DNA from: Virgibacillus litoralis | Lineage (GTDB): Bacteria; Bacillota; Bacilli; Bacillales; Amphibacillaceae | Direction: 5' to 3' | NCBI RefSeq assembly: GCF_017873675.1 | Contig: NZ_JAGGKK010000022.1 | Coordinates: 1-64,000 of the forward strand | Length of the DNA stretch: 64,000 nt | Part shown: positions 47,019-57,991 of the stretch, in pieces | Numbering within the stretch: the stretch's first letter is position 1 | Layout of the letters: each line of letters opens with the position of its first letter | Program-made: the position numbers and the translations under genes | The notes under the pieces: model-generated | Seen by the model: only the letters and a program-made list of their open reading frames with translations | What the model was told of the DNA's origin: nothing | The model's database searches: none

Positions 47019-49469
47019 ATGATGGATTCAATTCCAAGGTTGGAATCCGAAGCAATCGGCGTTAACAAAAACCTGTTGCAAAGATTTCGTAAGTGGATGT
47101 CATCGCAGGCAACATCTTTATTATTCGAAAAAGGATGGCTGTTCTATATAGTTGGTTTTTTATTGGGACGAGCTATCATACTATCCGTTGTCTCACCATT
47201 TGCTGTTGCGTTTTTGGCAACCATTTGGTTTATACATAAGGACAAGGCACCGAAAGTTATGCTTGCAGTCCTGGCTGGATCATTAAGCTTTTCACTTGTT
47301 CATGGTGTTTTTATTACGTTAGCAATGATTGTTTTTATTTTTTTGGCTGCATTATTTAAACATGCTAAAAAACAGCAAGTGTACATTCCGCTATTTGTGT
47401 TCTTATCCACTTTAGGACCAAGGCTATTTGTGTATTCTGCTACAGGTCAGCTTTCATCGTATGAATGGATGCTTATAGTTGTTGAAGGAGTGCTTGGAGC
47501 TGTCCTTGTACTAATCTTTATGCAAAGTATTCCATTATTATCACCAAATAGATATAAACCTTCGTTAAAGAATGAAGAAATTGTTTGCATGATTATCTTG
47601 CTTGCATCGATATTGACAGGAACAATAGGCTGGGAATTTTATGACGCATCCGTTGAGCAAATATTGTCCCGTTACTTTGTATTGATACTTGCATTTGTTG
47701 GTGGTGCTGCAATTGGATCAACAGTAGGGGTTGTAGCAGGGCTTATCCTGTCATTGGCAAATGTTGCAAATCTCTATCAAATGAGCTTGCTTGCCTTTTC
47801 AGGGTTGTTAGGGGGATTGTTGAAAGAAGGAAATAAAATTGGGGTTAGCCTAGGACTTTTGGTAGGGACATTTTTGGTAGGTATTTATGTAGATGTGGGA
47901 ACAATCGTACCTTCCCTTATTGAGACATCAGTTGCTATTTTATTCTTTATATTGACACCGGCAAGCTGGTTTAAAAAATTATCACGTTATATTCCTGGTA
48001 CAGAAGAACATACCAACGAGCAAGAGCAATACTTACAAAAGGTCCGTAATGTTACCGCCAAACGAGTAGAGCAATTTTCCGACGTATTTGAAGCGCTTTC
48101 AAAAAGTTTCATATCATCTGAAGAATTTAAAGAAGAGGATATTCAGGACAGGCGCGAGACAGATTACTTTTTAAGTCAGGTTACCGAGAAAACGTGCCAG
48201 ACCTGCTTTATGAAAGATCGTTGCTGGGAGCAGCAGTTTGATAAAACTTATTCCCTAATGGAAAATCTGAAGGATGATCTTGCAGAAGGTAATGAACCGA
48301 GTCATAAATCAATTCGTGAATTTGAAAACCATTGTGTCAAATCAAAAAGAGTCATTGACGTCATGAAAGAAGAGATTTCATCATTTGAAGCGAATAAAAA
48401 ATTGAAAAAACAAGTATTTGAAAGCAAGCGTTTTGTTGCTGACCAATTACAAGGCGTATCGGAAGTTATGGAGGATTTTGCTAACGAGATTCTCAAGGAA
48501 CGCCAGCACCATGAGAAACAGGAAATGCAAATCATCCATACACTCAAAAATATGGGTATTGATTTAGAGAAGCTGGATATTTATCAATTGGATAAAGGTA
48601 ATATAGATATTGAAATGACTTTATCTTTTTATGATTATCATGGTGAAGGTGCAAAGATAATTGCACCTGTATTATCTGACATATTAAACGAAATGGTTAT
48701 TGTTAAGCAGGAAGAGGTTTCACCATTTCCGAATGGCTATTGTTATCTGGCATTTGGATCTGCCAAAGAATACGTTATTGATACTGGCATTGCCAATGCT
48801 GCCAAAGGTGGAGGGCTTATTTCGGGGGATAGCTATACAACTATAGAACTTGGTGCCGGAAAATATGCAATGGCTATTAGCGATGGTATGGGGAATGGAC
48901 AACGTGCAAGTGAAGAAAGTAAAGAAACGTTACGGCTTCTCCAGCAGATTTTACAAACTGGAATACCAGAAAAAGTTGCGATCAAATCAATCAACTCAAT
49001 CCTTGCACTGCGAACTACCGATGAGATGTTTGCAACATTAGATTTGGCTGTTATTAATATGCATAATGCATTTGTTCGCTTTCTAAAAATAGGTTCTACT
49101 CCAAGTTTTATCAAACGTGGGGAAGAAATGATCAAGGTGGAGGCGAGTAATCTGCCAATGGGGATTATACAGGAATTTGATGTTGATATTGTTGGCGAGC
49201 AATTGAAATCAGAAGATATTTTAATTATGATGAGCGACGGTATATTTGATGGTCCAAAACATATTGAAAATACGGATGTTTGGCTTAAGCGGAAAATTCG
49301 TGAAATGAAGACGGATGATCCTCAGGAAATAGCAGATTTACTACTTGAGGAGGTTGTCCGAACAAGGTCGGGAGCAATTGAAGATGACATGACAGTAGTT
49401 GCTGCTAAAATCGTTAAAAACACACCACAATGGGCTTCGATACCGTCTTATACAGAAAAAGCACAGTAA
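47019..49469 (+). CDS. spoIIE: Stage II sporulation protein E (PP2C phosphatase)
   Basis: An 816-residue septal protein. About ten membrane helices (roughly 40-320), a central FtsZ-interacting/oligomerisation region (320-580, with CQTCFMKDRCW), and a PP2C phosphatase domain (about 590-810) with AISDGMGNG and MMSDGIFDGPKH aspartates binding metal. In B. subtilis it dephosphorylates SpoIIAA in the forespore and so frees sigma-F. GAGGGAGTGG precedes ATG 47019 (a second ATG follows at once). Spo0A-type promoter upstream. Confidence 0.97.
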   Translation: MMDSIPRLESEAIGVNKNLLQRFRKWMSSQATSLLFEKGWLFYIVGFLLGRAIILSVVSPFAVAFLATIWFIHKDKAPKVMLAVLAGSLSFSLVHGVFITLAMIVFIFLAALFKHAKKQQVYIPLFVFLSTLGPRLFVYSATGQLSSYEWMLIVVEGVLGAVLVLIFMQSIPLLSPNRYKPSLKNEEIVCMIILLASILTGTIGWEFYDASVEQILSRYFVLILAFVGGAAIGSTVGVVAGLILSLANVANLYQMSLLAFSGLLGGLLKEGNKIGVSLGLLVGTFLVGIYVDVGTIVPSLIETSVAILFFILTPASWFKKLSRYIPGTEEHTNEQEQYLQKVRNVTAKRVEQFSDVFEALSKSFISSEEFKEEDIQDRRETDYFLSQVTEKTCQTCFMKDRCWEQQFDKTYSLMENLKDDLAEGNEPSHKSIREFENHCVKSKRVIDVMKEEISSFEANKKLKKQVFESKRFVADQLQGVSEVMEDFANEILKERQHHEKQEMQIIHTLKNMGIDLEKLDIYQLDKGNIDIEMTLSFYDYHGEGAKIIAPVLSDILNEMVIVKQEEVSPFPNGYCYLAFGSAKEYVIDTGIANAAKGGGLISGDSYTTIELGAGKYAMAISDGMGNGQRASEESKETLRLLQQILQTGIPEKVAIKSINSILALRTTDEMFATLDLAVINMHNAFVRFLKIGSTPSFIKRGEEMIKVEASNLPMGIIQEFDVDIVGEQLKSEDILIMMSDGIFDGPKHIENTDVWLKRKIREMKTDDPQEIADLLLEEVVRTRSGAIEDDMTVVAAKIVKNTPQWASIPSYTEKAQ

Positions 49470-49481
49470 TGAGAGCTAGAA

Positions 49482-49514
49482 GGCTGATACTCTTATGGAG
49501 TATCAGTTTTCTTA
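49482..49514 (+). terminator. Terminator of spoIIE
   Basis: CTGATACTC (49484-49492) and GAGTATCAG (49498-49506) pair perfectly, then TTTTCTTA. Confidence 0.85.
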
Positions 49515-49515
49515 T

Positions 49516-49550
49516 GGCAGTTAAGATACTGCATAAGTGCTAGGCTTCGC
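49516..49550 (+). repeat. Terminator-associated repeat R4 (behind spoIIE, short)
   Basis: GGCAGTTAAGATACTGCATAAG then TGCTAGGCTT: an internally shortened copy starting right after the spoIIE terminator. Confidence 0.55.
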
Positions 49551-49580
49551 AATGTGAAATACAAATACAAATCAGCAATA

Positions 49581-49657
49581 TGAATCCTCGTTCCGCTAAA
49601 AGCACAAAATCAACGGAATATAAGGTTAAAAAGACAAATAACGGAACGAGGATCCGG
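49581..49657. repeat. Repeat R3, copy behind spoIIE
   Basis: TGAATCCTCGTTCCGCTAAA, AGCACAAAATCAACGGAATA, then GACAAATAACGGAACGAGGATC; it matches the middle unit at 31165-31250. Confidence 0.7.
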
Positions 49658-49691
49658 CAGTACACCAGTTTATCTATTTTATTTTATGTAT

Positions 49692-50003
49692 AGGAAATTA
49701 TAAAATCTAAGCGCTACGAATAACTGGACTTCCGATTCAGCGACGTCCAGCTCCGACGTACAGGACGTACTAGTGCCGGTGACGCCACAGGACGTGGCGT
49801 TCTCACCGGCCAGCGCCTAGTGGACTTCCCTCCCCGTATCTACGATAAGAAATAAAGGATGTTCGACTAAAACCACCACATCCTGTGGCAACGTCGAACT
49901 ACCCCACGTCCTGTGGGGTAGCTTACGCTCTTCGTGTATCCTTTATCTCACACGGGTCAGTCCAGTCCATACGGCGCTGAACAGGCGCTTGCGCTTTTGT
50001 TCT
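49692..50003. repeat. GC-rich repeat R2, copy 2
   Basis: Starts AGGAAATTATAAAATCTAAG and ends GGCGCTTGCGCTTTTGT like copy 1. Long stretches are nearly identical. It carries CCACGTCCTGTGGGGTAGC where copy 1 is deleted. It ends 68 bases before the yabS start. Confidence 0.85.
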
Positions 50004-50070
50004 GTAGTAAACGTATATTTTAAAACGATTTTGGCGATGATGGTAGTGGATTAGCTGGGAGGTATGTTAA

Positions 50071-50811
50071 GTGAAAAAAGGAACGCTAAAACAGATTCTA
50101 TTGATTACGGATGGTTGCTCTAACAAGGGTGAGGATCCAGCTGCAACGGCTGCACTGGCACATCAGCAAGGTATGACGGTTAATGTTATTGGTATTTTAG
50201 ATGATGATCAGACTGAGCAGCCAGAAGGATTAGAGGAAGTGGAAGATATTGCGCTTTCTGGTGGCGGTGTAAGTCAACTTGTCTATAAACAGTCACTATC
50301 ACAGACGGTACAAATGGTTACAAAACAAGCAATGACACAAACTTTACAAGGATTTGTTAATCAAGAATTAAAGCAAATTTTAGGTCCAAATCAGAATCTC
50401 GAGGATATCGAACCGGATAAACGCGGGGAGATTATGGAGGTTGTGGAGGATATGGGTGAAACGTGTGATTTGGAAGTTCTCGTGTTAGTTGATACGAGTG
50501 CAAGCATGCATGATAAGCTTCCAACAGTAAAAGAGGCACTAATTGACCTTTCGATAAGTTTAAATGCACGAATTGGAAGGAACAGATTCTGTATTTTCAG
50601 TTTTCCAGGCAAACGAAAAGATATTCAAAAAGTATTCGATTGGTCACCAAAACTTGACTCGATATCAACAGTATTTCCAAAGTTAAGCAGTGGGGGAATT
50701 ACGCCTACGGGTCCTGCTATACGGGAAGCGATGTATCAGTTTGGAAAGAAAGGATTGCTAAGGAGCTTGAGGGATGAAGATGAACCAGGCATGGAAGAAG
50801 CATGGAATTGA
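50071..50811 (+). CDS. yabS: von Willebrand factor A domain protein YabS
   Basis: A 246-residue protein homologous to B. subtilis YabS. The N-terminal part contains LLITDGCSNKGEDPAATAALAHQQGM and the C-terminal part a second VWA-like module with the metal motif VDTSASM (DxSxS) and ITPTGPAIREAM. A role in sporulation DNA metabolism with YabT is possible but unproven. GTG start behind GGGAGG. Its 3' end overlaps yabT by 38 bases. Confidence 0.88.
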   Translation: MKKGTLKQILLITDGCSNKGEDPAATAALAHQQGMTVNVIGILDDDQTEQPEGLEEVEDIALSGGGVSQLVYKQSLSQTVQMVTKQAMTQTLQGFVNQELKQILGPNQNLEDIEPDKRGEIMEVVEDMGETCDLEVLVLVDTSASMHDKLPTVKEALIDLSISLNARIGRNRFCIFSFPGKRKDIQKVFDWSPKLDSISTVFPKLSSGGITPTGPAIREAMYQFGKKGLLRSLRDEDEPGMEEAWN

Positions 50812-51712
50812 TATTAAGCCAGGAACAATTATTAGTGGAAAGTGGCATAAGCATCGTTATGTAATTAAAAAGAAGCTTGGTCAAGGTGCAGTTGGATCGG
50901 TTTATCTCTGTGATAGGAATGGTAAGCAAGTTGCATTGAAGATAAGTGATAAAAGCACATCAATGACAATGGAAGTAAACGTTTTGAAATCGCTGAAGAA
51001 GGTCCAAGGAAATCGTCTTGGGCCTTGTTTATTGGATGTGGATGATTGGGAGATTTCGCGAAATTCAAAGTATGCTTTTTATGTTATGGAATATTTACAT
51101 GGAGAACCGTTGTCAAGCTTTATTAACCGTAATGGCGATGAATGGGTCGGCGTGTTTATGCTGCAATTACTAGACGATTTAGAGCGCCTGCATCAGGCAG
51201 GATGGGTATTTGGGGATTTTAAAACGGAGAATCTTATTGTCCTTTCATCGCCGCCAAAGGTTCGCTGGATTGATGTTGGCGGTACAACGCAAATCGGCAG
51301 AGCGATTAAGGAATATACTGAGTTTTATGACCGGGGTTACTGGGGGTTTGGTTCAAGACGTGCAGAACCAAGCTATGATTTATTTGCTTTTGTTATGGTA
51401 TTTTTGAACATATACTATCCCACAAGATTTGATCGAGGCTCGCATCCAAAATCAACACTTTTGAAAAGGTTGGACGATGTAAAGCAGTTACGTATGTATC
51501 GGAATTGTCTTAAAGATGCACTACTTGGCAAATACAAGACAAGCGGACAGATGAAGGACGAAATAACAAAGACATTACAAACGATAAAATCCTCAAGAAA
51601 GTCTAGAAGAAGAACGGGTAAATCAGTATCCAAAGGTAACACTTTTGTTGAAACTGGTGGTATTTTTCTAGTTGCATTACTTTATTACCTTTCATCAATT
51701 TTATTACTTTAA
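50774..51712 (+). CDS. yabT: Ser/Thr protein kinase YabT
   Basis: A 312-residue Hanks-type kinase. Glycine loop LGQGAVGSVYL, ATP lysine in VALKIS, catalytic loop GWVFGDFKTENLIV (D and N kept; HRD reads FGD) and DVGG instead of DFG, as in B. subtilis YabT. Basic linker SSRKSRRRTGKSVSK and a C-terminal membrane helix (GIFLVALLYYLSSILLL). The B. subtilis enzyme phosphorylates RecA in spores and is activated by DNA. ATG 50774, or 50780. Confidence 0.93.
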   Translation: MKMNQAWKKHGIDIKPGTIISGKWHKHRYVIKKKLGQGAVGSVYLCDRNGKQVALKISDKSTSMTMEVNVLKSLKKVQGNRLGPCLLDVDDWEISRNSKYAFYVMEYLHGEPLSSFINRNGDEWVGVFMLQLLDDLERLHQAGWVFGDFKTENLIVLSSPPKVRWIDVGGTTQIGRAIKEYTEFYDRGYWGFGSRRAEPSYDLFAFVMVFLNIYYPTRFDRGSHPKSTLLKRLDDVKQLRMYRNCLKDALLGKYKTSGQMKDEITKTLQTIKSSRKSRRRTGKSVSKGNTFVETGGIFLVALLYYLSSILLL

Positions 51713-51800
51713 GATGCGTAGTATTGCTCTTTGTTAGGATGCTTTTTTATGGTAGGATAAAGGGGTGTTAAATTAGTTTATTCATGGAGATGGGCAAGCA

Positions 51801-53195
51801 ATGATTAGTAAAGTTAATGCATTTATTAAAAAAAATCAATTGCTTAAAAATAATTCGACCGTCCTGCTTGGTGTTTCTGGTGGCCCTGACTCGATGGCAC
51901 TTCTGCACTATTTTCAGTCGATTCAGGAAAAATGGAATTTGAAGCTTATTGTGCTGTCTGTTGACCATCAGTTAAGAGGTGGTGAATCGAGAGGTGACCT
52001 TGATTTTGTTAAACATATTTGTGAAAAGTGGGGCGTACAATTTATTGGAACCTCTTTAGATGTTCCCTCGTATAAACAGGAGAATCAGGTTGGAACTCAA
52101 GTTGCCGCCCGGGAGGTACGATATGAATTCTTTGCGAAACAAATGATTGAGTTCAATGCAGATTATTTAGCACTGGGGCATCATGGTGATGATCAAGTTG
52201 AAACTATGCTGATGGGATTAGTCCGTTCAGCTACTACAAAGTCATTAGCAGGTATTCCGTTACAGCGGTCATTTGTGACAGGCGAGATTATTCGCCCTTT
52301 CTTGTGTGTTACGAAAGATGAAATTGAAGACTACTGTTACAACAATGGGATTGAACCACGTAGAGATCCATCGAACGAACAAACAACCTATACTAGAAAT
52401 TATTTCAGAAAAGAGTTGCTCCCGATACTGAAGGAGAAAAACAGTAATATACATACAACAACACAGTACCTAAGTCAGTCACTTCAAGAGGATGAACAAT
52501 TTCTGGCAGAGAAAGCAGCTAATTTGGTCAATGATCTTGTCGTATTTACCGATACGGATAAAGAGGCATCCTTTACTATTGACTCATTTAAAACAAGTCC
52601 ACGTTCTTTACAAAGGCGAGCCTTTCATCTAATATTAAACTATCTATATAATGAATTGCCTAAAAGTTTATCTTATGTGCACGAAGAACAATTTTTTGCG
52701 TTGTTGGAAAGTGATAGTGGTAATGTCCAGATTGATTTTCCCGACAGCTTAAAGCTCAGGAAAAGATATCGAAAAGTAGTGTTTTGCTTCTCAAATGAAC
52801 AATCCCATCCTGTTTCTTATCATAAAATTGTAGATATCCCAGGTGAAGTTAAGTTACCAAATGGCATAATGGTAACTGCGAATTTTACGGGTTGCCCCGA
52901 TTGGGATAGTGACACAGAATACATATGTAATAAAGCCAGTGTCACATTGCCCTTACATATAAGGACACGTCAAAATGGTGATCGAATGAGCTGGAGAGGG
53001 TTAGAAGGAAGTAAAAAGGTTAAAGATATTTTTATTGATGCTAAAATCCCGTTGGATAAACGAGATACATGGCCAGTGTTAACCGATGATGATGGAGAAG
53101 TATTATGGCTGATCGGCTTAAAAAAAGGACAACCACCAAAACAAGCAAAAGAAGGCACATATATTCATTTAAATTACGAAGCAGGTAATGTGTAG
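51801..53195 (+). CDS. tilS: tRNA(Ile)-lysidine synthase
   Basis: A 464-residue N-type ATP pyrophosphatase. P-loop [28 protein letters not shown] and [15 protein letters not shown] are the ATP and metal-binding motifs; C-terminal tRNA-binding domains end with WLIGLKKGQ. It converts C34 of tRNA-Ile(CAT) to lysidine so that AUA is read as Ile; essential. GGAGATGGG precedes ATG 51801. Overlaps no gene; hpt follows after 10 bases. Confidence 0.96.
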   Translation: MISKVNAFIKKNQLLKNNSTVLLGVSGGPDSMALLHYFQSIQEKWNLKLIVLSVDHQLRGGESRGDLDFVKHICEKWGVQFIGTSLDVPSYKQENQVGTQVAAREVRYEFFAKQMIEFNADYLALGHHGDDQVETMLMGLVRSATTKSLAGIPLQRSFVTGEIIRPFLCVTKDEIEDYCYNNGIEPRRDPSNEQTTYTRNYFRKELLPILKEKNSNIHTTTQYLSQSLQEDEQFLAEKAANLVNDLVVFTDTDKEASFTIDSFKTSPRSLQRRAFHLILNYLYNELPKSLSYVHEEQFFALLESDSGNVQIDFPDSLKLRKRYRKVVFCFSNEQSHPVSYHKIVDIPGEVKLPNGIMVTANFTGCPDWDSDTEYICNKASVTLPLHIRTRQNGDRMSWRGLEGSKKVKDIFIDAKIPLDKRDTWPVLTDDDGEVLWLIGLKKGQPPKQAKEGTYIHLNYEAGNV

Positions 53196-53205
53196 GAGGG
53201 GCAAC

Positions 53206-53754
53206 ATGCATAACGATATTGAAAAAGTATTGATTACAGAAGAAGAAATTTCGGTAAAATGCGCTGAACTTGGTAAACAGCTTACTGAAGAATATGACGG
53301 TAAGTTTCCGTTAGCAATCGGCGTTTTAAAAGGTGCTATGCCATTTATGTCAGATATTCTGCGCCGTACAGAAACACACCTGGAAATGGATTTCATGGAT
53401 GTATCAAGCTATGGCGGCAAAATGCGTTCATCCGGTGAGGTGAAAATCGAGAAAGATCTGAATACGAAGGTAGAGGGCCGGGATTTATTAATTATAGAGG
53501 ATATTATCGATAGTGGTCTTACACTAAGTTATTTAGTCGATTTATTTAAATATCGTAAAGCTAAATCAATTAAAATAGTCACCTTACTTGATAAGCCTTC
53601 TGGTAGAACGGCACATATTAAAGCAGATATGATTGGATTTGAAGTACCAAATGAATTTGTAGTAGGCTATGGTTTGGATTATGAAGAGAAATATCGCAAC
53701 TTACCGTATATTGGGGTGTTGAAACCGAGAATATATGGAGGAGAAGAATCATAA
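53206..53754 (+). CDS. hpt: Hypoxanthine-guanine phosphoribosyltransferase
   Basis: A 182-residue HprT. PRPP loop [17 protein letters not shown], flexible-loop region [18 protein letters not shown], and purine contact [30 protein letters not shown]. Purine salvage; in B. subtilis HprT also partners with TilS in activating ftsH. ATG 53206 behind AGGAGGGG; the frame's ATG at 53188 overlaps tilS. Confidence 0.96.
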   Translation: MHNDIEKVLITEEEISVKCAELGKQLTEEYDGKFPLAIGVLKGAMPFMSDILRRTETHLEMDFMDVSSYGGKMRSSGEVKIEKDLNTKVEGRDLLIIEDIIDSGLTLSYLVDLFKYRKAKSIKIVTLLDKPSGRTAHIKADMIGFEVPNEFVVGYGLDYEEKYRNLPYIGVLKPRIYGGEES

Positions 53755-53878
53755 AAATAATGCCAGGCACAATAGGGATATATTCTTCACAAAAATGTAA
53801 TAAATTCCGTATATGCTACACGGAATGGAATATGGATGAAGCATGCTTAAATTAATATAAAAGCGTAAGTGGAATTAG

Positions 53879-53908
53879 TTGTATTAGCACTTTTTCCTAT
53901 GGTAATAT
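53879..53908 (+). promoter_or_regulatory. Candidate sigma-A promoter of ftsH
   Basis: TTGTAT (53879-53884), 18 bases, TAATAT (53903-53908), 37 bases before ftsH. Confidence 0.5.
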
Positions 53909-53944
53909 TGTTTGTAGTTTTTCCCGCTTGGGAGGAGGTAAGTA

Positions 53945-56008
53945 ATGAATCGGATATTTCGTAATGTGATCTTTTATTTACTCATATTCTTAGTCGTTAT
54001 AGGCGTTATAGGGGTATTTAATGGACAAAATGATGAAGCAACAGAATATGATGTGCAAGAATTTACAAATGTATTAAATAGTGGTGACGTCGAAGAAATG
54101 ACGATGCAGCCATCAAATGGAATAATACGCATTACTGGTGAATTGGGTGGAGGAGAACAGTTTGTCGCCCAAATTCCTGATAATACGGAAATTGTCTCGA
54201 ATATTACACAACAAGCCACTGAACAAAGTGTACTTAATGTGAAAGAAGAGGAACAACCAAGCGGATGGGTAACTTTTCTAACGACGATGATTCCATTTCT
54301 AATATTAGGGTTATTTTTCTTCTTTATTCTAAGCCAGGCTCAAGGTGGCGGCGGCGGACGCGTCATGAACTTTGGTAAGAGTAAAGCGAAAATGTATACT
54401 GAAGATAAGAAAAAAGTTCGCTTTAAAGACGTAGCAGGTGCAGATGAAGAAAAGCAGGAACTTGTTGAAGTTGTTGACTTTCTGAAGGATCCGCGTAAAT
54501 TTACAGCTGTCGGTGCACGTATTCCTAAAGGTGTACTACTGGTAGGACCTCCAGGTACAGGTAAAACATTACTTGCACGTGCAGTTGCAGGTGAGGCAGG
54601 CACACCATTCTTCTCAATCAGTGGTTCTGATTTCGTTGAGATGTTTGTAGGTGTAGGTGCTTCCCGTGTACGTGACTTGTTTGAAAATGCGAAGAAAAAT
54701 GCACCATGTATTATATTTATTGATGAGATTGATGCAGTTGGACGTCAGCGTGGTGCTGGTCTTGGTGGTGGACACGATGAACGTGAACAAACCTTGAACC
54801 AGTTACTAGTTGAAATGGATGGTTTTGGAGCAAATGAAGGAATTATCATGATTGCTGCAACAAACCGCCCAGACATTCTTGACCCGGCATTGTTACGCCC
54901 AGGACGTTTTGACCGTCAAATAACGGTAGACCGCCCAGATGTTAAAGGTCGTGAAGAAGTGTTAGAGGTACACGCTAAAGATAAACCATTTGATAGTACA
55001 GTGGACCTTAAAACAATTGCAATGCGCACACCAGGATTTTCTGGCGCTGATTTGGAAAATCTGTTAAACGAAGCTGCATTAGTAGCAGCGCGTCATGATC
55101 AAACTAAAATTGACATGTTAGCTGTCGATGAAGCAATCGATCGTGTTATTGCTGGGCCAGCTAAGAAGAGCAGAGTTATTTCACCTAAAGAGCGAAACAT
55201 TGTTGCATACCATGAGAGTGGACACACAATTATCGGTATGGTATTAGATGATGCAGACCTGGTACACAAGGTTACGATCGTACCACGTGGGCAAGCTGGC
55301 GGATACGCTGTTATGCTGCCAAAAGAAGATCGTTACTTTATGACGAAGCCGGAGTTATTTGATAAGATTACTGGACTTTTAGGTGGTCGTGTATCAGAAG
55401 AAATTATCTTTGGTGAGGTAAGTACTGGTGCATCAAATGACTTTCAACGTGCAACAGCTATTGCTCGTAAAATGATTACTGAATACGGTATGAGTGATAA
55501 AATTGGTCCAATCCAATTCACAAGTGGCGGTGGAGAAGTATTCCTTGGCCGTGATATCCAAAACGATCAGAACTATAGTGATGCGATCGCACATGATATC
55601 GACCAGGAAATGCAAAACTTTATCAATTATTGCTATGATCGTGCCAAAACTATTCTTACGGAAAATAAAGATAAGCTTGAATTAGTTGCCAAAACACTTC
55701 TTGATGTAGAAACCCTGGATGCTAAACAAATTAAAGGACTATTTGAAGATGGTGTACTTCCTGAACCGGAAGAGGACGATAAAGATAAAGCAGCTAAGAA
55801 AGAAGAAGTTAAAGAAGCAGATGAAACAAAGGCTTCAGAAGAAGATAGTGATATGAAAGTTAATATCCAATCTAAAAAAGATGACGATGTATCACCAGAT
55901 AACTATGAAGAAGCTAAACAAAAAGCAGAAGAAAAGAAAGAAAATGAACGCGAAGAAGAAAAAGAAGAAAATGATACAAATACTTCTTCGGATGATAAAA
56001 AACAATAA
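53945..56008 (+). CDS. ftsH: ATP-dependent membrane zinc metalloprotease FtsH
   Basis: A 687-residue protease. Two membrane helices (about 7-24 and 100-125) around an extracytoplasmic loop, AAA+ domain with Walker A GPPGTGKT, Walker [12 protein letters not shown] and the [12 protein letters not shown]-like segment, then the M41 domain with HESGH zinc motif. The acidic tail (from about 605, rich in K and E) is longer and more charged than in many FtsH. It degrades membrane and regulatory proteins. GGGAGGAGG precedes the ATG. Confidence 0.97.
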   Translation: MNRIFRNVIFYLLIFLVVIGVIGVFNGQNDEATEYDVQEFTNVLNSGDVEEMTMQPSNGIIRITGELGGGEQFVAQIPDNTEIVSNITQQATEQSVLNVKEEEQPSGWVTFLTTMIPFLILGLFFFFILSQAQGGGGGRVMNFGKSKAKMYTEDKKKVRFKDVAGADEEKQELVEVVDFLKDPRKFTAVGARIPKGVLLVGPPGTGKTLLARAVAGEAGTPFFSISGSDFVEMFVGVGASRVRDLFENAKKNAPCIIFIDEIDAVGRQRGAGLGGGHDEREQTLNQLLVEMDGFGANEGIIMIAATNRPDILDPALLRPGRFDRQITVDRPDVKGREEVLEVHAKDKPFDSTVDLKTIAMRTPGFSGADLENLLNEAALVAARHDQTKIDMLAVDEAIDRVIAGPAKKSRVISPKERNIVAYHESGHTIIGMVLDDADLVHKVTIVPRGQAGGYAVMLPKEDRYFMTKPELFDKITGLLGGRVSEEIIFGEVSTGASNDFQRATAIARKMITEYGMSDKIGPIQFTSGGGEVFLGRDIQNDQNYSDAIAHDIDQEMQNFINYCYDRAKTILTENKDKLELVAKTLLDVETLDAKQIKGLFEDGVLPEPEEDDKDKAAKKEEVKEADETKASEEDSDMKVNIQSKKDDDVSPDNYEEAKQKAEEKKENEREEEKEENDTNTSSDDKKQ

Positions 56009-56024
56009 GTTCTCTATCATACAG

Positions 56025-56059
56025 CACAGCCTCTCATGAAAATGAGAGGTTGTTTTTTG
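56025..56059 (+). terminator. Terminator of ftsH
   Basis: CAGCCTCTCAT (56027-56037) pairs with ATGAGAGGTTG (56042-56052), then TTTTTTG. Confidence 0.85.
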
Positions 56060-56125
56060 CAGTTGAGAAATTATAACTTACCGTATAAGGCAACTTAGGC
56101 TTGGCGATAAGCCAAGGGTTTCTGC
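56058..56125 (+). repeat. Terminator-associated repeat R4 (ftsH-coaX)
   Basis: Begins TGCAGTTGAGAAATTATAAC immediately after the ftsH T-run, then TTACCGTATAAGGCAACTTA and GGCTTGGCGATAAGCCAAGG. Confidence 0.6.
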
Positions 56126-56292
56126 TTTTAGCAAACTGAAAAAGGTGGATGAAGTTTGAATACATTAGGCGGAAGTGAATTTCATTCAGCCAATGTTTTG
56201 AATATAAGGTTCGTAGGCTTTTTATTGCATTACAGAATTATGGTATATTAATAAGATAGAAAATAACTGCAGACGGGAAGGTTTGGTTGGAA

Positions 56293-57075
56293 ATGCTTTT
56301 TGTGCTCGACGTAGGAAACACAAATACTGTTTTAGGTGTCTTTGAGGACGATAATCTAATACATGAGTGGCGTATTAAGACAGATCGTTATAAGACGGAA
56401 GATGAGTTTGGTATGCTTGTTAAATCTTTATTGGAACACGAAAGTATTTCATTAACGGATGTAGATGGGGTAATCATTTCTTCTGTTGTACCCCCTATTA
56501 TGTTTGCACTTGAAAAAATGTGTACAAAGTATTTTAAGCTGCAGCCATTGGTGCTCGGAAAAGAATCGGTACACACGTTTTTAGATATGGCTTATCCAAA
56601 TCCTGAAGAAATTGGCGCAGATCGAATTGTAAATGCGGTAGGTGCAATCGAAGAATATGGTTCACCATTAGTGATTATCGATTTCGGTACAGCAACGACG
56701 TATTGTTATATCAATGAAAATAAAGCCTATCAGGGTGGTTTGATTGCACCAGGTATACATATATCAATGGAGGCATTATACAGCAAGGCATCGAAGCTCC
56801 CTAAAATTGAAATTCAGGCCCCGCATAATGTGGTCGGAAGCACGACTGTTGAAGCGATGCAATCAGGTGTTTTTTATGGATATGTTTCACAAGTTGATGG
56901 CATAGTAAATCGTATGAAGCAAGAGAATAAAGCTGAGCCAAAGGTGATTGCTACAGGAGGATTGGCCACTTTGATTTCAGATGCATCTGAGACAATTGAT
57001 TATGTTGATAAGCATTTGACATTAAAAGGCTTGTATTTAATTTATAAGAGAAATATTCAAAAGGAAAAATCCTAG
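56293..57075 (+). CDS. coaX: Type III pantothenate kinase
   Basis: A 260-residue CoaX of the ASKHA fold. Phosphate loop [13 protein letters not shown], catalytic region [11 protein letters not shown], metal/adenosine segment [15 protein letters not shown] and [10 protein letters not shown]. First step of CoA synthesis, feedback-insensitive. ATG 56293 fits B. subtilis CoaX; a TTG two codons upstream (56287) is five bases from GGGAAGG and is equally possible. Head of coaX-hslO-yacD. Confidence 0.94.
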   Translation: MLFVLDVGNTNTVLGVFEDDNLIHEWRIKTDRYKTEDEFGMLVKSLLEHESISLTDVDGVIISSVVPPIMFALEKMCTKYFKLQPLVLGKESVHTFLDMAYPNPEEIGADRIVNAVGAIEEYGSPLVIIDFGTATTYCYINENKAYQGGLIAPGIHISMEALYSKASKLPKIEIQAPHNVVGSTTVEAMQSGVFYGYVSQVDGIVNRMKQENKAEPKVIATGGLATLISDASETIDYVDKHLTLKGLYLIYKRNIQKEKS

Positions 57076-57093
57076 AAGGAGACTGAATACAAC

Positions 57094-57975
57094 ATGAAGG
57101 ATTATTTAGTGAAAGCAACAACTTACAATGGAATGGTGCGCGCGTATGCAGCAACCTCAACCAACACGATAGAAGAAGCACGCCGACGACAGGATACTTG
57201 GGCTACTGCATCCGCAGCACTCGGGCGTACTATCACTGTTACTGCAATGATGGGTGCAATGCTCAAAGGTGAAGATTCAATTACGGTAAAGGTCGAGGGA
57301 GATGGTCCCATTGGTGTTATGGTTGCTGATGGCAACGCTAAGGGAGATGTCCGCGGATATATCACAAATCCTCATGTTGATTTTGATTTGAATGAACATG
57401 GTAAACTAAATGTTGCGCGCGCCGTTGGAACACAAGGAAACATAAGTGTCGTAAAAGATTTAGGGCTGAAAGATAATTTCACCGGTCAAGTTCCTATTAT
57501 TTCGGGTGAGATTAGCGAAGACTTCACTTATTATTTCGCAAACTCTGAGCAAGTTCCTTCTGCGGTAGGAGCTGGTGTATTAGTTAACCCAGACCATACA
57601 ATATTAGCTTCAGGTGGTTTTATCATTCAGGTTATGCCAGGAGCTGATGAAGAAATGATTACTCGTCTTGAGGAAAAAATTCAGTCATTCCCAGCTATTT
57701 CGACGTTGATTAGGGAAGGGAATTCTCCAGAGCAGATTTTGGAGCGTCTTTTTGGTGATCAGGAAGTCAAGATTCATGAACAGCTTCCAATTTCGTTTCA
57801 ATGCAAGTGTTCAAAGGATCGCGTGCAACAGGCTATTATTGGATTAGGAAGTGAAGAAATCCAAGATATGATTGATGAAGATCAAGGTGCAGAGGCGACT
57901 TGTCATTTCTGTAATGAAGTATATCAATTTTCAGAGCAGGAATTAGAAATACTTAAACAATCAACAAAGATATAG
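57094..57975 (+). CDS. hslO: Redox-regulated chaperone Hsp33
   Basis: A 293-residue Hsp33. N-terminal domain with [21 protein letters not shown] and [15 protein letters not shown]-terminal redox zinc switch with CKC (about 236-238) and CHFC (about 269-272). Oxidation releases zinc and turns on holdase activity. AGAAGGAGAC precedes ATG 57094; 18 bases after coaX. Confidence 0.95.
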   Translation: MKDYLVKATTYNGMVRAYAATSTNTIEEARRRQDTWATASAALGRTITVTAMMGAMLKGEDSITVKVEGDGPIGVMVADGNAKGDVRGYITNPHVDFDLNEHGKLNVARAVGTQGNISVVKDLGLKDNFTGQVPIISGEISEDFTYYFANSEQVPSAVGAGVLVNPDHTILASGGFIIQVMPGADEEMITRLEEKIQSFPAISTLIREGNSPEQILERLFGDQEVKIHEQLPISFQCKCSKDRVQQAIIGLGSEEIQDMIDEDQGAEATCHFCNEVYQFSEQELEILKQSTKI

Positions 57976-57991
57976 TTGAAAGGAGTTACCG